From NCBI GenBank assembly GCA_006227775.1, contig SBFV01000355.1, positions 1-5,686 on the forward strand: 5,686 nucleotides of DNA, read 5' to 3'. Made by a program: the position numbers and the translations under genes. This DNA is from Gammaproteobacteria bacterium (lineage in GTDB: Bacteria > Pseudomonadota > Gammaproteobacteria > Chromatiales > Chromatiaceae). Below are positions 1 through 5,325 of this stretch, one piece after another. The notes under the pieces were generated by a model, which worked only from the letters and a program-made list of their open reading frames with translations, made no database searches and was not told where the DNA came from. Position 1 is the stretch's first letter, and each line of letters starts with the position of its first letter.

Positions 1-235
1 CAAGGTGGGCCATCTGTGGCTTGACGCACAGCAGGACCACGTCGGCCTCGGCCTGGGCCTGGGTATTGTCGGCGGTGACTTGCACCCCGTAGTAGCTGGC
101 GAGCTGGTCCCGCTTGTCCGCTTCCGGTTCGCTGACGATGAGGTGAGCCGGATCGTAACCGTCACTGACCAGACCGGCGATCAGGCTGCTCGCCATGTGG
201 CCACCACCGATGAAGGCGATCGTCTCGCGTGTCAT
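1..235 (-). CDS. proC: Pyrroline-5-carboxylate reductase, N-terminal part (runs off left edge)
   Basis: Last enzyme of proline synthesis: NAD(P)H-dependent reduction of 1-pyrroline-5-carboxylate to L-proline in the cytoplasm. Only the first 78 codons are present; the gene continues beyond base 1. The protein opens MTRETIAFIGGGHMA, the Rossmann-fold dinucleotide-binding start typical of ProC (FIGGGxMA, residues 8-15), and reaches the family's VKPQ motif at residues 71-74, with the acidic segment VSEP at 34-37 at the end of the second strand. The ATG at 235 is chosen because the GGG loop then sits about ten residues in, as in the family; a weak purine-rich GAGAG lies just upstream. It follows yggS on the same strand after 192 bp. 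The yggS-proC order is common in gammaproteobacteria, which supports the call. Identity is firm from the motifs; the missing C-terminal domain cannot be judged. Confidence 0.93.
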   Translation of the reverse strand, partial: MTRETIAFIGGGHMASSLIAGLVSDGYDPAHLIVSEPEADKRDQLASYYGVQVTADNTQAQAEADVVLLCVKPQMAHL

Positions 236-427
236 GTCTCTCAAGTTCCTGGTCTAACGAGTGAAAAGGCATTACTGCCGACCGGGCAAATCAGTTTGCG
301 GTTTACCGCTCCTCCCCTACCTGTCCAAGCGCAAACCGCCATGCCATGAGTATGGGAAGGGCCACTCGGAAATTTACCCCGGGTGGCGAGGACGCGGGTA
401 AGCGGCGGCATTTTACCGCCCCTGGCC
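236..427. other. Intergenic gap between yggS and proC
   Basis: 192 bp with no supportable gene. It holds small inverted repeats: GTTTGCG (294-300) with CGCAAAC (330-336), TTACCC (374-379) with GGGTAA (396-401), and GGCGG (404-408) with CCGCC (416-420) enclosing a 7-nt loop. The last sits directly after the yggS stop, but no T-run follows it on the yggS strand, so it is not a standard intrinsic terminator. Whether yggS and proC share a transcript cannot be decided from this. Confidence 0.5.
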
Positions 428-1126
428 CTAGTGGCGCGGCCCGAAGATCGCCGTGCCCACCCGCACCAGGGTGGCGCCTTCGGCGACCGCCGCCTCCAGA
501 TCATCCGACATGCCCATGGACAGGACCGGGAGGGGGCAGCCCGGGCTGGCGAGGCGGTCGCGCAACTCGCGCAAAGCGCGAAAGGGATGGCGCTGGGCGG
601 CCTCATCCAGGGCCGGGGCGGGCAGACACATCAGGCCGACCAGTTCCAGTCCGGGCAGCCGGCGGCAAGCGGCGAGCAGCGTGGCGGCCTGATCGGGCAG
701 GACTCCACCCTTGGTGGCCTCGCCGCTGATATTGATCTCCAGGCAGACCTTGAGCGGGGGTAAGCCGGGGGGACGCTGCCGGGCCAGGCGCTCGGCGTGA
801 TGAGCCGTCGTAAGCCCGTGGACCCAGTCGAAGTGCTCGGCGATCTGGCGGGTCTTGTTGCTCTGGATCTGGCCGATGAAATGCCATTCCAGACGCGGAT
901 CCCCCAGCGCAGCCTGCTTGGCGAGGGCTTCCTGAAGGTAGTTTTCGCCGAAAGCCAGTTGGCCGGCGTCGCGAGCGCTACGGATGGCCGCCACGTCCTG
1001 CTTCTTGCTCACCGCCAGCAGACGGACGCTGCCGGGGGTGCGACCGAATCGGGCCTCCGCGGCCCTGATCCGCGCACGTACGGCCTCCAGACGATCCGGG
1101 ATGGAGAGGGGAATGTCGGGGTTCAT
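428..1126 (-). CDS. yggS: YggS/PLPBP family pyridoxal 5'-phosphate homeostasis protein
   Basis: Cytoplasmic PLP-carrier protein of the YggS/PROSC family. It has a single-domain fold like the N-terminal barrel of alanine racemase, binds PLP through a lysine, and is known to affect vitamin B6 and amino-acid/keto-acid balance without a demonstrated enzymatic reaction. At 232 residues it has the usual length. The PLP lysine is K41 in LLAVSKKQ. Other family signatures are FGENYLQE (59-66), WHFIGQIQSNK (81-91), INISGE after the central strand, GMSDD (205-209) and the phosphate-binding end GTAIFG (224-229). The ATG at 1126 gives the usual short lead before the PLP strand. The nearest good Shine-Dalgarno-like AGGAGA lies rather far upstream (about 14 nt), and an ATG inside that stretch is out of frame and stops at once. 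It lies upstream of proC, its common neighbour. A palindrome about 100 bp before the start may be a control site. Confidence 0.96.
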   Translation of the reverse strand: MNPDIPLSIPDRLEAVRARIRAAEARFGRTPGSVRLLAVSKKQDVAAIRSARDAGQLAFGENYLQEALAKQAALGDPRLEWHFIGQIQSNKTRQIAEHFDWVHGLTTAHHAERLARQRPPGLPPLKVCLEINISGEATKGGVLPDQAATLLAACRRLPGLELVGLMCLPAPALDEAAQRHPFRALRELRDRLASPGCPLPVLSMGMSDDLEAAVAEGATLVRVGTAIFGPRH

Positions 1127-1221
1127 GACGGTTGGACCATCTCCTGGCTTGGCCGGCTGAAGTGTAGCCGCGAATCGTTGTTTAGGTACTTACGGAGCCC
1201 CATCCGTCCGAGCCACGACCG

Positions 1222-1254
1222 ATAACCGAAGTACTTCGGGTATAAGCCGGGTAT
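1222..1254. promoter_or_regulatory. Palindrome with 11-bp-spaced direct repeats upstream of yggS
   Basis: CCGAAGTACTTCGG at 1226-1239 is a perfect 14-bp palindrome. Flanking ATA (1222-1224) and TAT (1241-1243) extend it to 22 bp with one mismatched pair. CGGGTAT at 1237-1243 recurs at 1248-1254, an 11-bp step close to one DNA turn. It lies about 100 bp before the yggS start, a plausible place for an operator. No regulator is recognised, so the role is inference only. Confidence 0.35.
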
Positions 1255-1315
1255 TCGTTCAGCCCCCTCGCGCCCCAGGAGGACTTCGGCGGCACAAGCT
1301 GCTGATTGTCCTACT

Positions 1316-1350
1316 CCCTCTCCCCTGGCGGAGGAGAGTTGGGGAGAGGG
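1316..1350. repeat. Palindromic intergenic repeat (REP/MITE-like hairpin)
   Basis: CCCTCTCCCC (1316-1325) and GGGGAGAGGG (1341-1350) form a perfect 10-bp inverted repeat around a 15-nt loop. The loop contains a second partial right arm, GGAGAG (1333-1338), that can pair instead with CTCTCC (1318-1323). From memory, CCCTCTCCC/GGGAGAGGG hairpins with a doubled right arm recur between genes in many proteobacterial genomes; a single copy here cannot prove that this one is dispersed. It lies about 50 bp past the rdgB stop but has no following T-run, so a standard terminator role is not supported. Confidence 0.5.
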
Positions 1351-1402
1351 GATCTGAACGGTAACTAAGCCGGCACAGTAACAGAGGAGGTACCCGGGGC
1401 GA

Positions 1403-2017
1403 TCAAGATTCGCCCTTGAGGAAGCGAACCAGTTTGGTCAGGGCCTGGCCCCGATGGCTGAGGCGGTTCTTGGTTTCCGGGTCCAGTTCCGCCGAGGTGC
1501 GGCCCTCGCTGGGGACCAGAAAGATGGGATCGTAGCCAAAGCCATTGTCGCCACGGGGGGTATCGAGGAGCAGGCCATCCCAGGTACCCTGACAGATCAC
1601 CGGCGTCGGGTCCTCGGCATGGCGCAGATAGACCATGAGGCACTGGAAGCGGGCGGTGCGCTGCTCGGGAGGTACCTCGCGGATCATCTCGATCAGCTTG
1701 TTGAGGTTATCCAGGTCCGAGGCCCCCGGGCCGGCGTAGCGGGCGGAGTAGATTCCTGGCGCCCCGGCCAGGGCGTCGACCTCGATGCCGGAATCGTCGG
1801 CGATGGCCGCCAGGCCGCTGTGGGCGGCGGCGTTGCGGGCCTTGAGGATGGCGTTCTCGACGAAGCTCAGCCCCGTTTCCGCCGCCTCAGGGACCCCCAG
1901 GGCGCTCTGGGGAATGACGTGAATCTCCTCGTCGGCGAGGAGAGCGTTGATCTCACGCACCTTGCCGGCGTTGCTGCTGGCCAGGACGATGGATTCGCCA
2001 TGATGGGTCTTTGACAT
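1403..2017 (-). CDS. rdgB: RdgB/HAM1 family dITP/XTP pyrophosphatase
   Basis: House-cleaning nucleotidase that hydrolyses dITP, ITP, dXTP and XTP to the monophosphate and pyrophosphate, keeping deaminated purines out of DNA and RNA; cytoplasmic and Mg-dependent. The 204-residue protein aligns nearly without gaps to E. coli RdgB. The triphosphate-binding SSNAGK motif is at 14-19, ETGLSFVENAILKAR at 47-61, the catalytic ADDSG at 73-77 (D75 is expected to be the general base), GAPGIYSARYAG follows, then NGFGYDPIF and the C-terminal SHRGQAL that grips the base. The ATG at 2017 adds six residues before the usual first strand; a purine-rich GAGAAG lies at a sensible distance upstream. It sits 165 bp after rph on the same strand. 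The rph-rdgB order is widespread, which supports both calls. Confidence 0.97.
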   Translation of the reverse strand: MSKTHHGESIVLASSNAGKVREINALLADEEIHVIPQSALGVPEAAETGLSFVENAILKARNAAAHSGLAAIADDSGIEVDALAGAPGIYSARYAGPGASDLDNLNKLIEMIREVPPEQRTARFQCLMVYLRHAEDPTPVICQGTWDGLLLDTPRGDNGFGYDPIFLVPSEGRTSAELDPETKNRLSHRGQALTKLVRFLKGES

Positions 2018-2076
2018 GGGCTACTTCTCGGTTATCCGTGGATGCGGCTCATCCGCTGGAGATATCAACATCACAT

Positions 2077-2095
2077 AGCCGTTATTGGCTTTTTT
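2077..2095 (+). terminator. Short stem followed by T-run, rightward orientation
   Basis: AGCC (2077-2080) and GGCT (2087-2090) form a 4-bp stem with a 6-nt loop, running straight into six T residues (2090-2095). It has the look of a weak intrinsic terminator, but it points rightward while rph and rdgB on either side are transcribed leftward. It could stop antisense transcription, or be chance. It lies 60-78 bp upstream of the rdgB start. Confidence 0.2.
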
Positions 2096-2122
2096 CTGAT
2101 CCGCTCGTGCCTTTCCGGGCTT

Positions 2123-2154
2123 TCCCTGTCAGCGCTGGGATCGAGCCACAGGGA
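2123..2154. other. Inverted repeat downstream of rph
   Basis: TCCCTGT (2123-2129) and ACAGGGA (2148-2154) are perfect 7-bp arms around an 18-nt loop, 29-60 bp past the rph stop codon. There is no T-run on the rph strand, so this is at most a hairpin that could protect the 3' end of the rph transcript. The rest of the rph-rdgB gap shows nothing I can name. Confidence 0.25.
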
Positions 2155-2182
2155 GTTGTGCCATGCTGGGGTGGCAAGGACC

Positions 2183-2899
2183 TCAGGGAAGCCGGGCATC
2201 GCGCTGGGCGAGCAGGATGTCCCGGATACCGGCCTCGGCCAGATCCAGCAGGGCGTTCATCTCGGCGCGGGAGAAGGTCGCCCCTTCCGCGGTCCCCTGG
2301 ACCTCGACGAAACGGCCCTCGCCATCCATCACCACGTTCATGTCGGTGTGGGCGGTGCAGTCCTCCGCATAGTCCAGGTCGAGGACGGGCACCCCCTGGT
2401 AGACGCCGACGGAGACGGCGGCGATTTGGGCGGTCAGGGGGTCACGCTCCAACTTGCCCCCAGCCATGAGCTTCTGCAGCGCATCCCGCAGGGCCACCCA
2501 GGCACCACTGATGGCCGCGGTGCGGGTGCCGCCGTCGGCCTGGATGACGTCGCAATCCAGGGTCAGGGTGCGCTCCCCCAGAGTCATGAGGTCCACCGCC
2601 TGGCGCAGGGAGCGGCCGATGAGGCGCTGGATCTCCAGGGTGCGGCCCCCCTGCTTGCCCTTGGCCGCCTCGCGGGGGGTGCGCTCGCCGGTGGAGCGCG
2701 GCAGCATGCCGTATTCCGCCGTGATCCAGCCGCTTCCCTTGCCCTTGAGAAAGGGTGGTACCCGCTCCTCGATGCTTGCGGTGCACAGTACCCGGGTATC
2801 GCCGAATTCAGCCAGGACCGAGCCCTCGGCATGGCGGGTATAGCCCCGGGTAAAGCGCAGCTCGCGCATCTGATCGGGGCGGCGGAGGGATGGGCGCAT
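2183..2899 (-). CDS. rph: Ribonuclease PH
   Basis: Phosphorolytic 3'-to-5' exoribonuclease that trims the 3' ends of tRNA precursors and other stable RNAs, releasing nucleoside diphosphates; it works as a ring hexamer in the cytoplasm. The protein is 238 residues, matching full-length family members. Signatures: MRPSLRRPDQ start, TRHAEGSVLAEFGDTRVLCTA (about 21-41), GWITAEYGMLPRST (57-70), REAAKGKQGGRTLEIQRLIGR with phosphate/RNA-binding R86, DGGTRTA with R126, LDLDYAED (173-180) with conserved acidic residues, and TDMNVVM. The frame stays open for 35 more codons up to an ATG at 3004, but that extension is low-complexity and has no family counterpart. The ATG at 2899 gives the canonical MRPS start, although its Shine-Dalgarno sequence is weak. 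It is divergent from yicC, as in E. coli. The C-terminus is complete, unlike the frameshifted E. coli K-12 copy. Confidence 0.97.
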   Translation of the reverse strand: MRPSLRRPDQMRELRFTRGYTRHAEGSVLAEFGDTRVLCTASIEERVPPFLKGKGSGWITAEYGMLPRSTGERTPREAAKGKQGGRTLEIQRLIGRSLRQAVDLMTLGERTLTLDCDVIQADGGTRTAAISGAWVALRDALQKLMAGGKLERDPLTAQIAAVSVGVYQGVPVLDLDYAEDCTAHTDMNVVMDGEGRFVEVQGTAEGATFSRAEMNALLDLAEAGIRDILLAQRDARLP

Positions 2900-3322
2900 G
2901 GCGGTGACTCGGCTAGCGGAAAAGGGAATGGCACTCGGCGCATCCGGCGGGTGAGTGGCCAGGCCCTCATCTTCGATGCTGGGGCGACTCAGGTCAAATA
3001 CCAAGCCTGATTGATAGCGGACATCCTGCCGTTGTCGGCGCTAACTGTCATGAGTCGGCTCGCCACGGCTCCGATGATGAAAGACCTTGTTGTTGATTTA
3101 TGAGACAAAAGAGATGGACGGGGCGTCTTGCTGGCTATCAACCGGGGGGAGGCGAGACGGTCGTCAGGAGGATAGGGACCTATTCTGGTCGTCCTTCGCC
3201 AGACGCCCCCCGATCCGGGAAAGCCGAAGAAGGATGAGCGATGGGTATATCATCCGCAGCCGAGATTCGAGTTATCCGTCACCCCATCCCCACCCATGCC
3301 CCGTGCAGGAACCCTTGATCCC
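2900..3322. other. Divergent intergenic region between rph and yicC
   Basis: 423 bp that should hold the promoters of both genes. On the rph side there is a minus-strand TTGACC (2992-2997) that resembles a -35 box, but at 17-bp spacing only a poor -10 (GAAGAT) follows, so I do not call a promoter. On the yicC side the main feature is the large inverted repeat at 3120-3209, listed separately. An open frame at 3087-3338 from a TTG codon covers that inverted repeat and runs into yicC; its product shows no recognisable domain and I do not regard it as a gene. Confidence 0.5.
3120..3209 (+). other. Nested long inverted repeat upstream of yicC (possible structured leader RNA)
   Basis: GGGGCGTCT (3120-3128) pairs perfectly with AGACGCCCC (3201-3209). 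Immediately inside the right arm, TCGCC (3196-3200) pairs with GGCGA (3151-3155), then CGTC (3190-3193) with GACG (3156-3159) past a 2-nt bulge, and a short ATAGG (3172-3176) with CCTAT (3179-3183) lies at the tip. The left side has a 22-nt unpaired bulge. It ends about 113 bp before the yicC start and has no T-run. No known RNA family is recognised; it may be a leader RNA element, a protein site or a mobile-repeat relic. Confidence 0.4.
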
Positions 3323-4189
3323 ATGCCCAAGAGTATGACCGCCTTCGCCCGCGAGACCCTTGACGGGGACCAGGGCGAGTTAACCTGGGAGATACGCTCC
3401 GTCAACCACCGCTTCCTCGAGACCTTCGTGCGTCTCCCGGAGGATCTGCGCCCCTTGGAGATGGCGGTTCGGGAGCGCGTCGGTGCTCGCCTTGACCGGG
3501 GCAAGGTGGATGCCAGCTTGCGCTTCGCACCGGCCCCGGCGGCCGCCGGCGAATTACGCCTCAACCGCCACTATCTGGAGTTGCTGCTGGCGGCGGGCGC
3601 CGAAGTCGGTGCCCGGCTCGGGCGGATGCCAGCCCCCGAACCCTTCGATCTGCTGCGCTGGCCCGGTGTCCTGGAGGAGCGGAAACCGGATCTGGGGCCC
3701 ATCCAGGTCCAGGCCCTGGATTTGCTCGATCGTACCCTGGATACCCTGGTCGCCGCCCGCGCCCGCGAGGGGGAGCGCCTGGCCAGTCTCATTCGTGAAC
3801 GCTGCGACCGACTGCTGGTCTGCGTTACCACGGTCCGGGAGCGCATGCCCCAGGTCATGGCTGAAGTCCGCCAGCGTATCCTCGATCGGCTGGATGAGGT
3901 CCGTGCCGAACTGGACCCCAATCGTTTGGAGCAGGAACTGGCACTGCTAGCCCAGCGCCTGGACGTGGACGAGGAGATGGACCGCCTCCAGGCCCATGTC
4001 CAGGAGGTAGGCTTGGTGGTGGCCAACAACAAACCGGTAGGACGTCGCCTCGATTTCCTGATGCAGGAGCTTAACCGCGAGGCCAACACCCTGGGCTCAA
4101 AGTCCTCGGACCTGGAGGTCACCCGCCTGGTAGTGGACATGAAGGTGCTGATCGAACAGATGCGCGAACAGATCCAGAATCTGGAATGA
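3323..4189 (+). CDS. yicC: YicC family endoribonuclease
   Basis: Member of the YicC/YloC family, recently shown in E. coli and other bacteria to be an endoribonuclease and linked to decay of the small RNA RyhB; cytoplasmic. With the ATG at 3323 the protein has 288 residues, one more than I recall for E. coli YicC. The N-terminal YicC domain shows SMTAFAR (4-10), RSVNHRFLE (25-33), RGKVDASLRF (59-68) and LRWPGVLE (111-118). The C-terminal DUF1732 part shows NRLEQELALLAQRLDVDEEMDRL (190-212), GRRLDFLMQELNRE (230-243), NTLGSKS (245-251), then KVLIEQMREQIQNLE at the end. An earlier in-frame ATG at 3296 would add nine residues but lacks a ribosome site; AGGA at 3307-3310 favours 3323. It is divergent from rph as in E. 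coli. Elsewhere yicC often precedes gmk; here a Nudix gene follows after 34 bp, so the two probably share a transcript. Confidence 0.97.
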   Translation: MPKSMTAFARETLDGDQGELTWEIRSVNHRFLETFVRLPEDLRPLEMAVRERVGARLDRGKVDASLRFAPAPAAAGELRLNRHYLELLLAAGAEVGARLGRMPAPEPFDLLRWPGVLEERKPDLGPIQVQALDLLDRTLDTLVAARAREGERLASLIRERCDRLLVCVTTVRERMPQVMAEVRQRILDRLDEVRAELDPNRLEQELALLAQRLDVDEEMDRLQAHVQEVGLVVANNKPVGRRLDFLMQELNREANTLGSKSSDLEVTRLVVDMKVLIEQMREQIQNLE

Positions 4190-4223
4190 ACGGGGAGCTA
4201 CGCACCCTCTGTATAGCTTCGTC

Positions 4224-5162
4224 ATGAATTTCATCCATGTCATGGCAGGCGCCCTGGAGGATACGTGGGGCCGGATATTGATTGCCCGCCGGTCGGTAAG
4301 ATCGCACCAGGGGGGGATGTGGGAATTTCCCGGCGGCAAACTGGAACCAGGGGAAACGCCCCGGCAAGGGCTGGAGCGGGAATTGGCGGAGGAACTCGGC
4401 ATCCGGATCCTGGAAAGCCGGCCCCTGATCCGGGTCCACCACGACTATGGCGACCGGCGCGTGTTGCTCGACGTCCACCGGGTGACGGCCTATGCCGGTA
4501 CGCCGGTGGGCCAGGAGGGGCAGCCGCTGGACTGGCGGCATCCGCTGGACATGGACCCGGTGGACTTTCCCGCCGCGGACCGGCCCATCATCACCGCCCT
4601 GCGTTTGCCGTCTTTGTATCTCATCACCGGCGAGGACCCGCTGGCGCCCCCAGCCTTCCTGTCACGCCTGGCCCGGGCACTGGATGCGGGGGTGGGCCTG
4701 GTGCAACTGCGGGCTCATGGCTTGGTGGATGCGGATTACGCCCGGTTGGCGGAAGCATCCTTAGCCCTCTGTGAGTCCCGGGGGGCGCGCTTGCTGCTCA
4801 ACCGACATCCGTCAGGGGTGCGAGGGCTGGCGGCCCATGGCTTGCATTTGGCCAGTCACTACTTGCTGGCACTGCGCCAACGCCCACGCGACTGGGCCCT
4901 GGTTGGTGCCTCGTGTCACGGGTTGGAAGAACTGGCGCGGGCCGCGGCCCTGGGGTTGGACTATGCCCTGCTTTCCCCCGTCATGCCCACCGCCAGCCAC
5001 CCGGGTGCCCCTTGTCTGGGCTGGGAAGGCTTCGCCGCCCTGGTGGAGCTGGCCCAATTGCCGGTCTATGCCTTGGGCGGATTAGGTAGAGGGGACTTGG
5101 CCCGGGCTATTAACCACGGCGGCCAAGGGGTGGCGGCGATTCGGGGGTTATGGCCAGAGTGA
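4224..5162 (+). CDS. mutT: Nudix (MutT-type) hydrolase fused to a ThiE/TenI-like domain
   Basis: 312 residues with two domains. Residues 1-128 resemble E. coli MutT, which hydrolyses 8-oxo-dGTP to its monophosphate. They keep the same start spacing (MNFIHV to IARR), WEFPGGKLEPGETP and a perfect Nudix box at 38-60 (G38, E44, R52, E53, E56, E57, G59), so pyrophosphohydrolase chemistry is well supported. MutT N119, which reads the base, aligns with D119. Residues 131-310 form a TIM-barrel domain of the thiamine-phosphate synthase family: LYLIT start, QLR (161-163), SCH (230-232), SPVMPT (251-256) and ALGGL (283-287). Several ThiE site residues differ (K to H165, ND to N193-R194, HLGQ to HLAS), so thiamine-phosphate synthesis is unlikely. 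This two-domain protein is a known gammaproteobacterial family; the role of its second half is unsettled. The 4224 ATG lacks a close Shine-Dalgarno sequence (GGGGAG is 26 nt away), suggesting coupling to yicC. The convergent yacG-zapD neighbours match the E. coli mutT locus. Confidence 0.95.
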   Translation: MNFIHVMAGALEDTWGRILIARRSVRSHQGGMWEFPGGKLEPGETPRQGLERELAEELGIRILESRPLIRVHHDYGDRRVLLDVHRVTAYAGTPVGQEGQPLDWRHPLDMDPVDFPAADRPIITALRLPSLYLITGEDPLAPPAFLSRLARALDAGVGLVQLRAHGLVDADYARLAEASLALCESRGARLLLNRHPSGVRGLAAHGLHLASHYLLALRQRPRDWALVGASCHGLEELARAAALGLDYALLSPVMPTASHPGAPCLGWEGFAALVELAQLPVYALGGLGRGDLARAINHGGQGVAAIRGLWPE

Positions 5163-5322
5163 CCGCCCTGAGGGTCTGATGACCCTCCCAAGCCGGTTGC
5201 TTTGGCCGATGCTGGTCGGTTTTCGGTGTTCCCGCAAAGCCGAAAGAAGTGGGCATCAAATATCGATGCCACCAGCAGGGGGAAAGAGATGCGACCCAGC
5301 GCGGATCAGACCCAGCGGCGGA
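5163..5322. other. Convergent intergenic region with clustered hairpins
   Basis: 160 bp between two converging genes, where termination from both sides is expected. Stems seen: GAGGGTC (5170-5176) with GACCCTC (5181-5187) around a tetraloop, 7 bp after the fusion-gene stop; TTTCGG (5221-5226) with CCGAAA (5240-5245); GGCATC (5252-5257) with GATGCC (5265-5270) around a 7-nt loop. None is followed by a strong T-run on either strand, so they may be weak or Rho-assisted terminators. A tandem repeat at the yacG end is listed separately. Confidence 0.35.
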
Positions 5323-5325
5323 TCA
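5293..5325. repeat. Two-copy tandem repeat spanning the yacG stop codon
   Basis: GACCCAGCGCGGATCA (5293-5308) is followed directly by GACCCAGCGGCGGATCA (5309-5325); they differ by one inserted G. The terminal TCA of the second copy is the yacG TGA stop on the minus strand, and the first copy supplies another TGA downstream. It looks like a local slippage duplication at the 3' end of yacG. Confidence 0.6.

Larger units (their letters stand above)
1127..1402. other. Intergenic region between rdgB and yggS
   Basis: 276 bp with no supportable gene on either strand. It contains a palindrome with adjacent direct repeats (1222-1254) and a repeat-like hairpin (1316-1350), listed separately. The yggS promoter should lie here on the minus strand, but I see no convincing -35/-10 pair. 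In many bacteria rph-rdgB is followed by hemW; no hemW remnant is visible in this gap. Confidence 0.5.

Noticed and set aside
5..349. 114-codon open frame on the plus strand over proC
   Set aside because: Antisense to the proC start and running into the intergenic gap; no recognisable domain, while the minus strand gives a clear ProC N-terminus.
1454..2014. 186-codon open frame on the plus strand over rdgB
   Set aside because: Antisense shadow of rdgB, which carries all family motifs on the minus strand.
1221..2038. Shared GATAACCGA 9-mer upstream of yggS (plus strand, 1221-1229) and just before the rdgB start (minus strand)
   Set aside because: Too short to call a motif from two copies in opposite orientations and at different distances from the genes.
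2940..2997. Possible sigma-70 promoter for rph with TTGACC
   Set aside because: At 17-bp spacing the -10 hexamer matches the consensus at only three positions, and the distance to the chosen start is unremarkable; not strong enough to call.
2042..3010. 322-codon open frame on the plus strand over rph
   Set aside because: It is antisense to nearly all of rph, its product shows no recognisable motif, and long antisense frames are normal in GC-rich coding DNA. Rph on the other strand is unmistakable.
3087..3338. 83-codon open frame upstream of yicC
   Set aside because: Starts at TTG without a ribosome site, has no recognisable domain, covers the large inverted repeat and overlaps the yicC start.
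3571..4140. Serine/arginine-rich 189-codon open frame on the minus strand over yicC
   Set aside because: Biased composition typical of an antisense shadow of a GC-rich gene; yicC is well supported on the plus strand.
4265..4774. Gly/Ala/Pro-rich 169-codon open frame inside the fusion gene
   Set aside because: Alternative frame of the Nudix-ThiE gene, low complexity and no motif.
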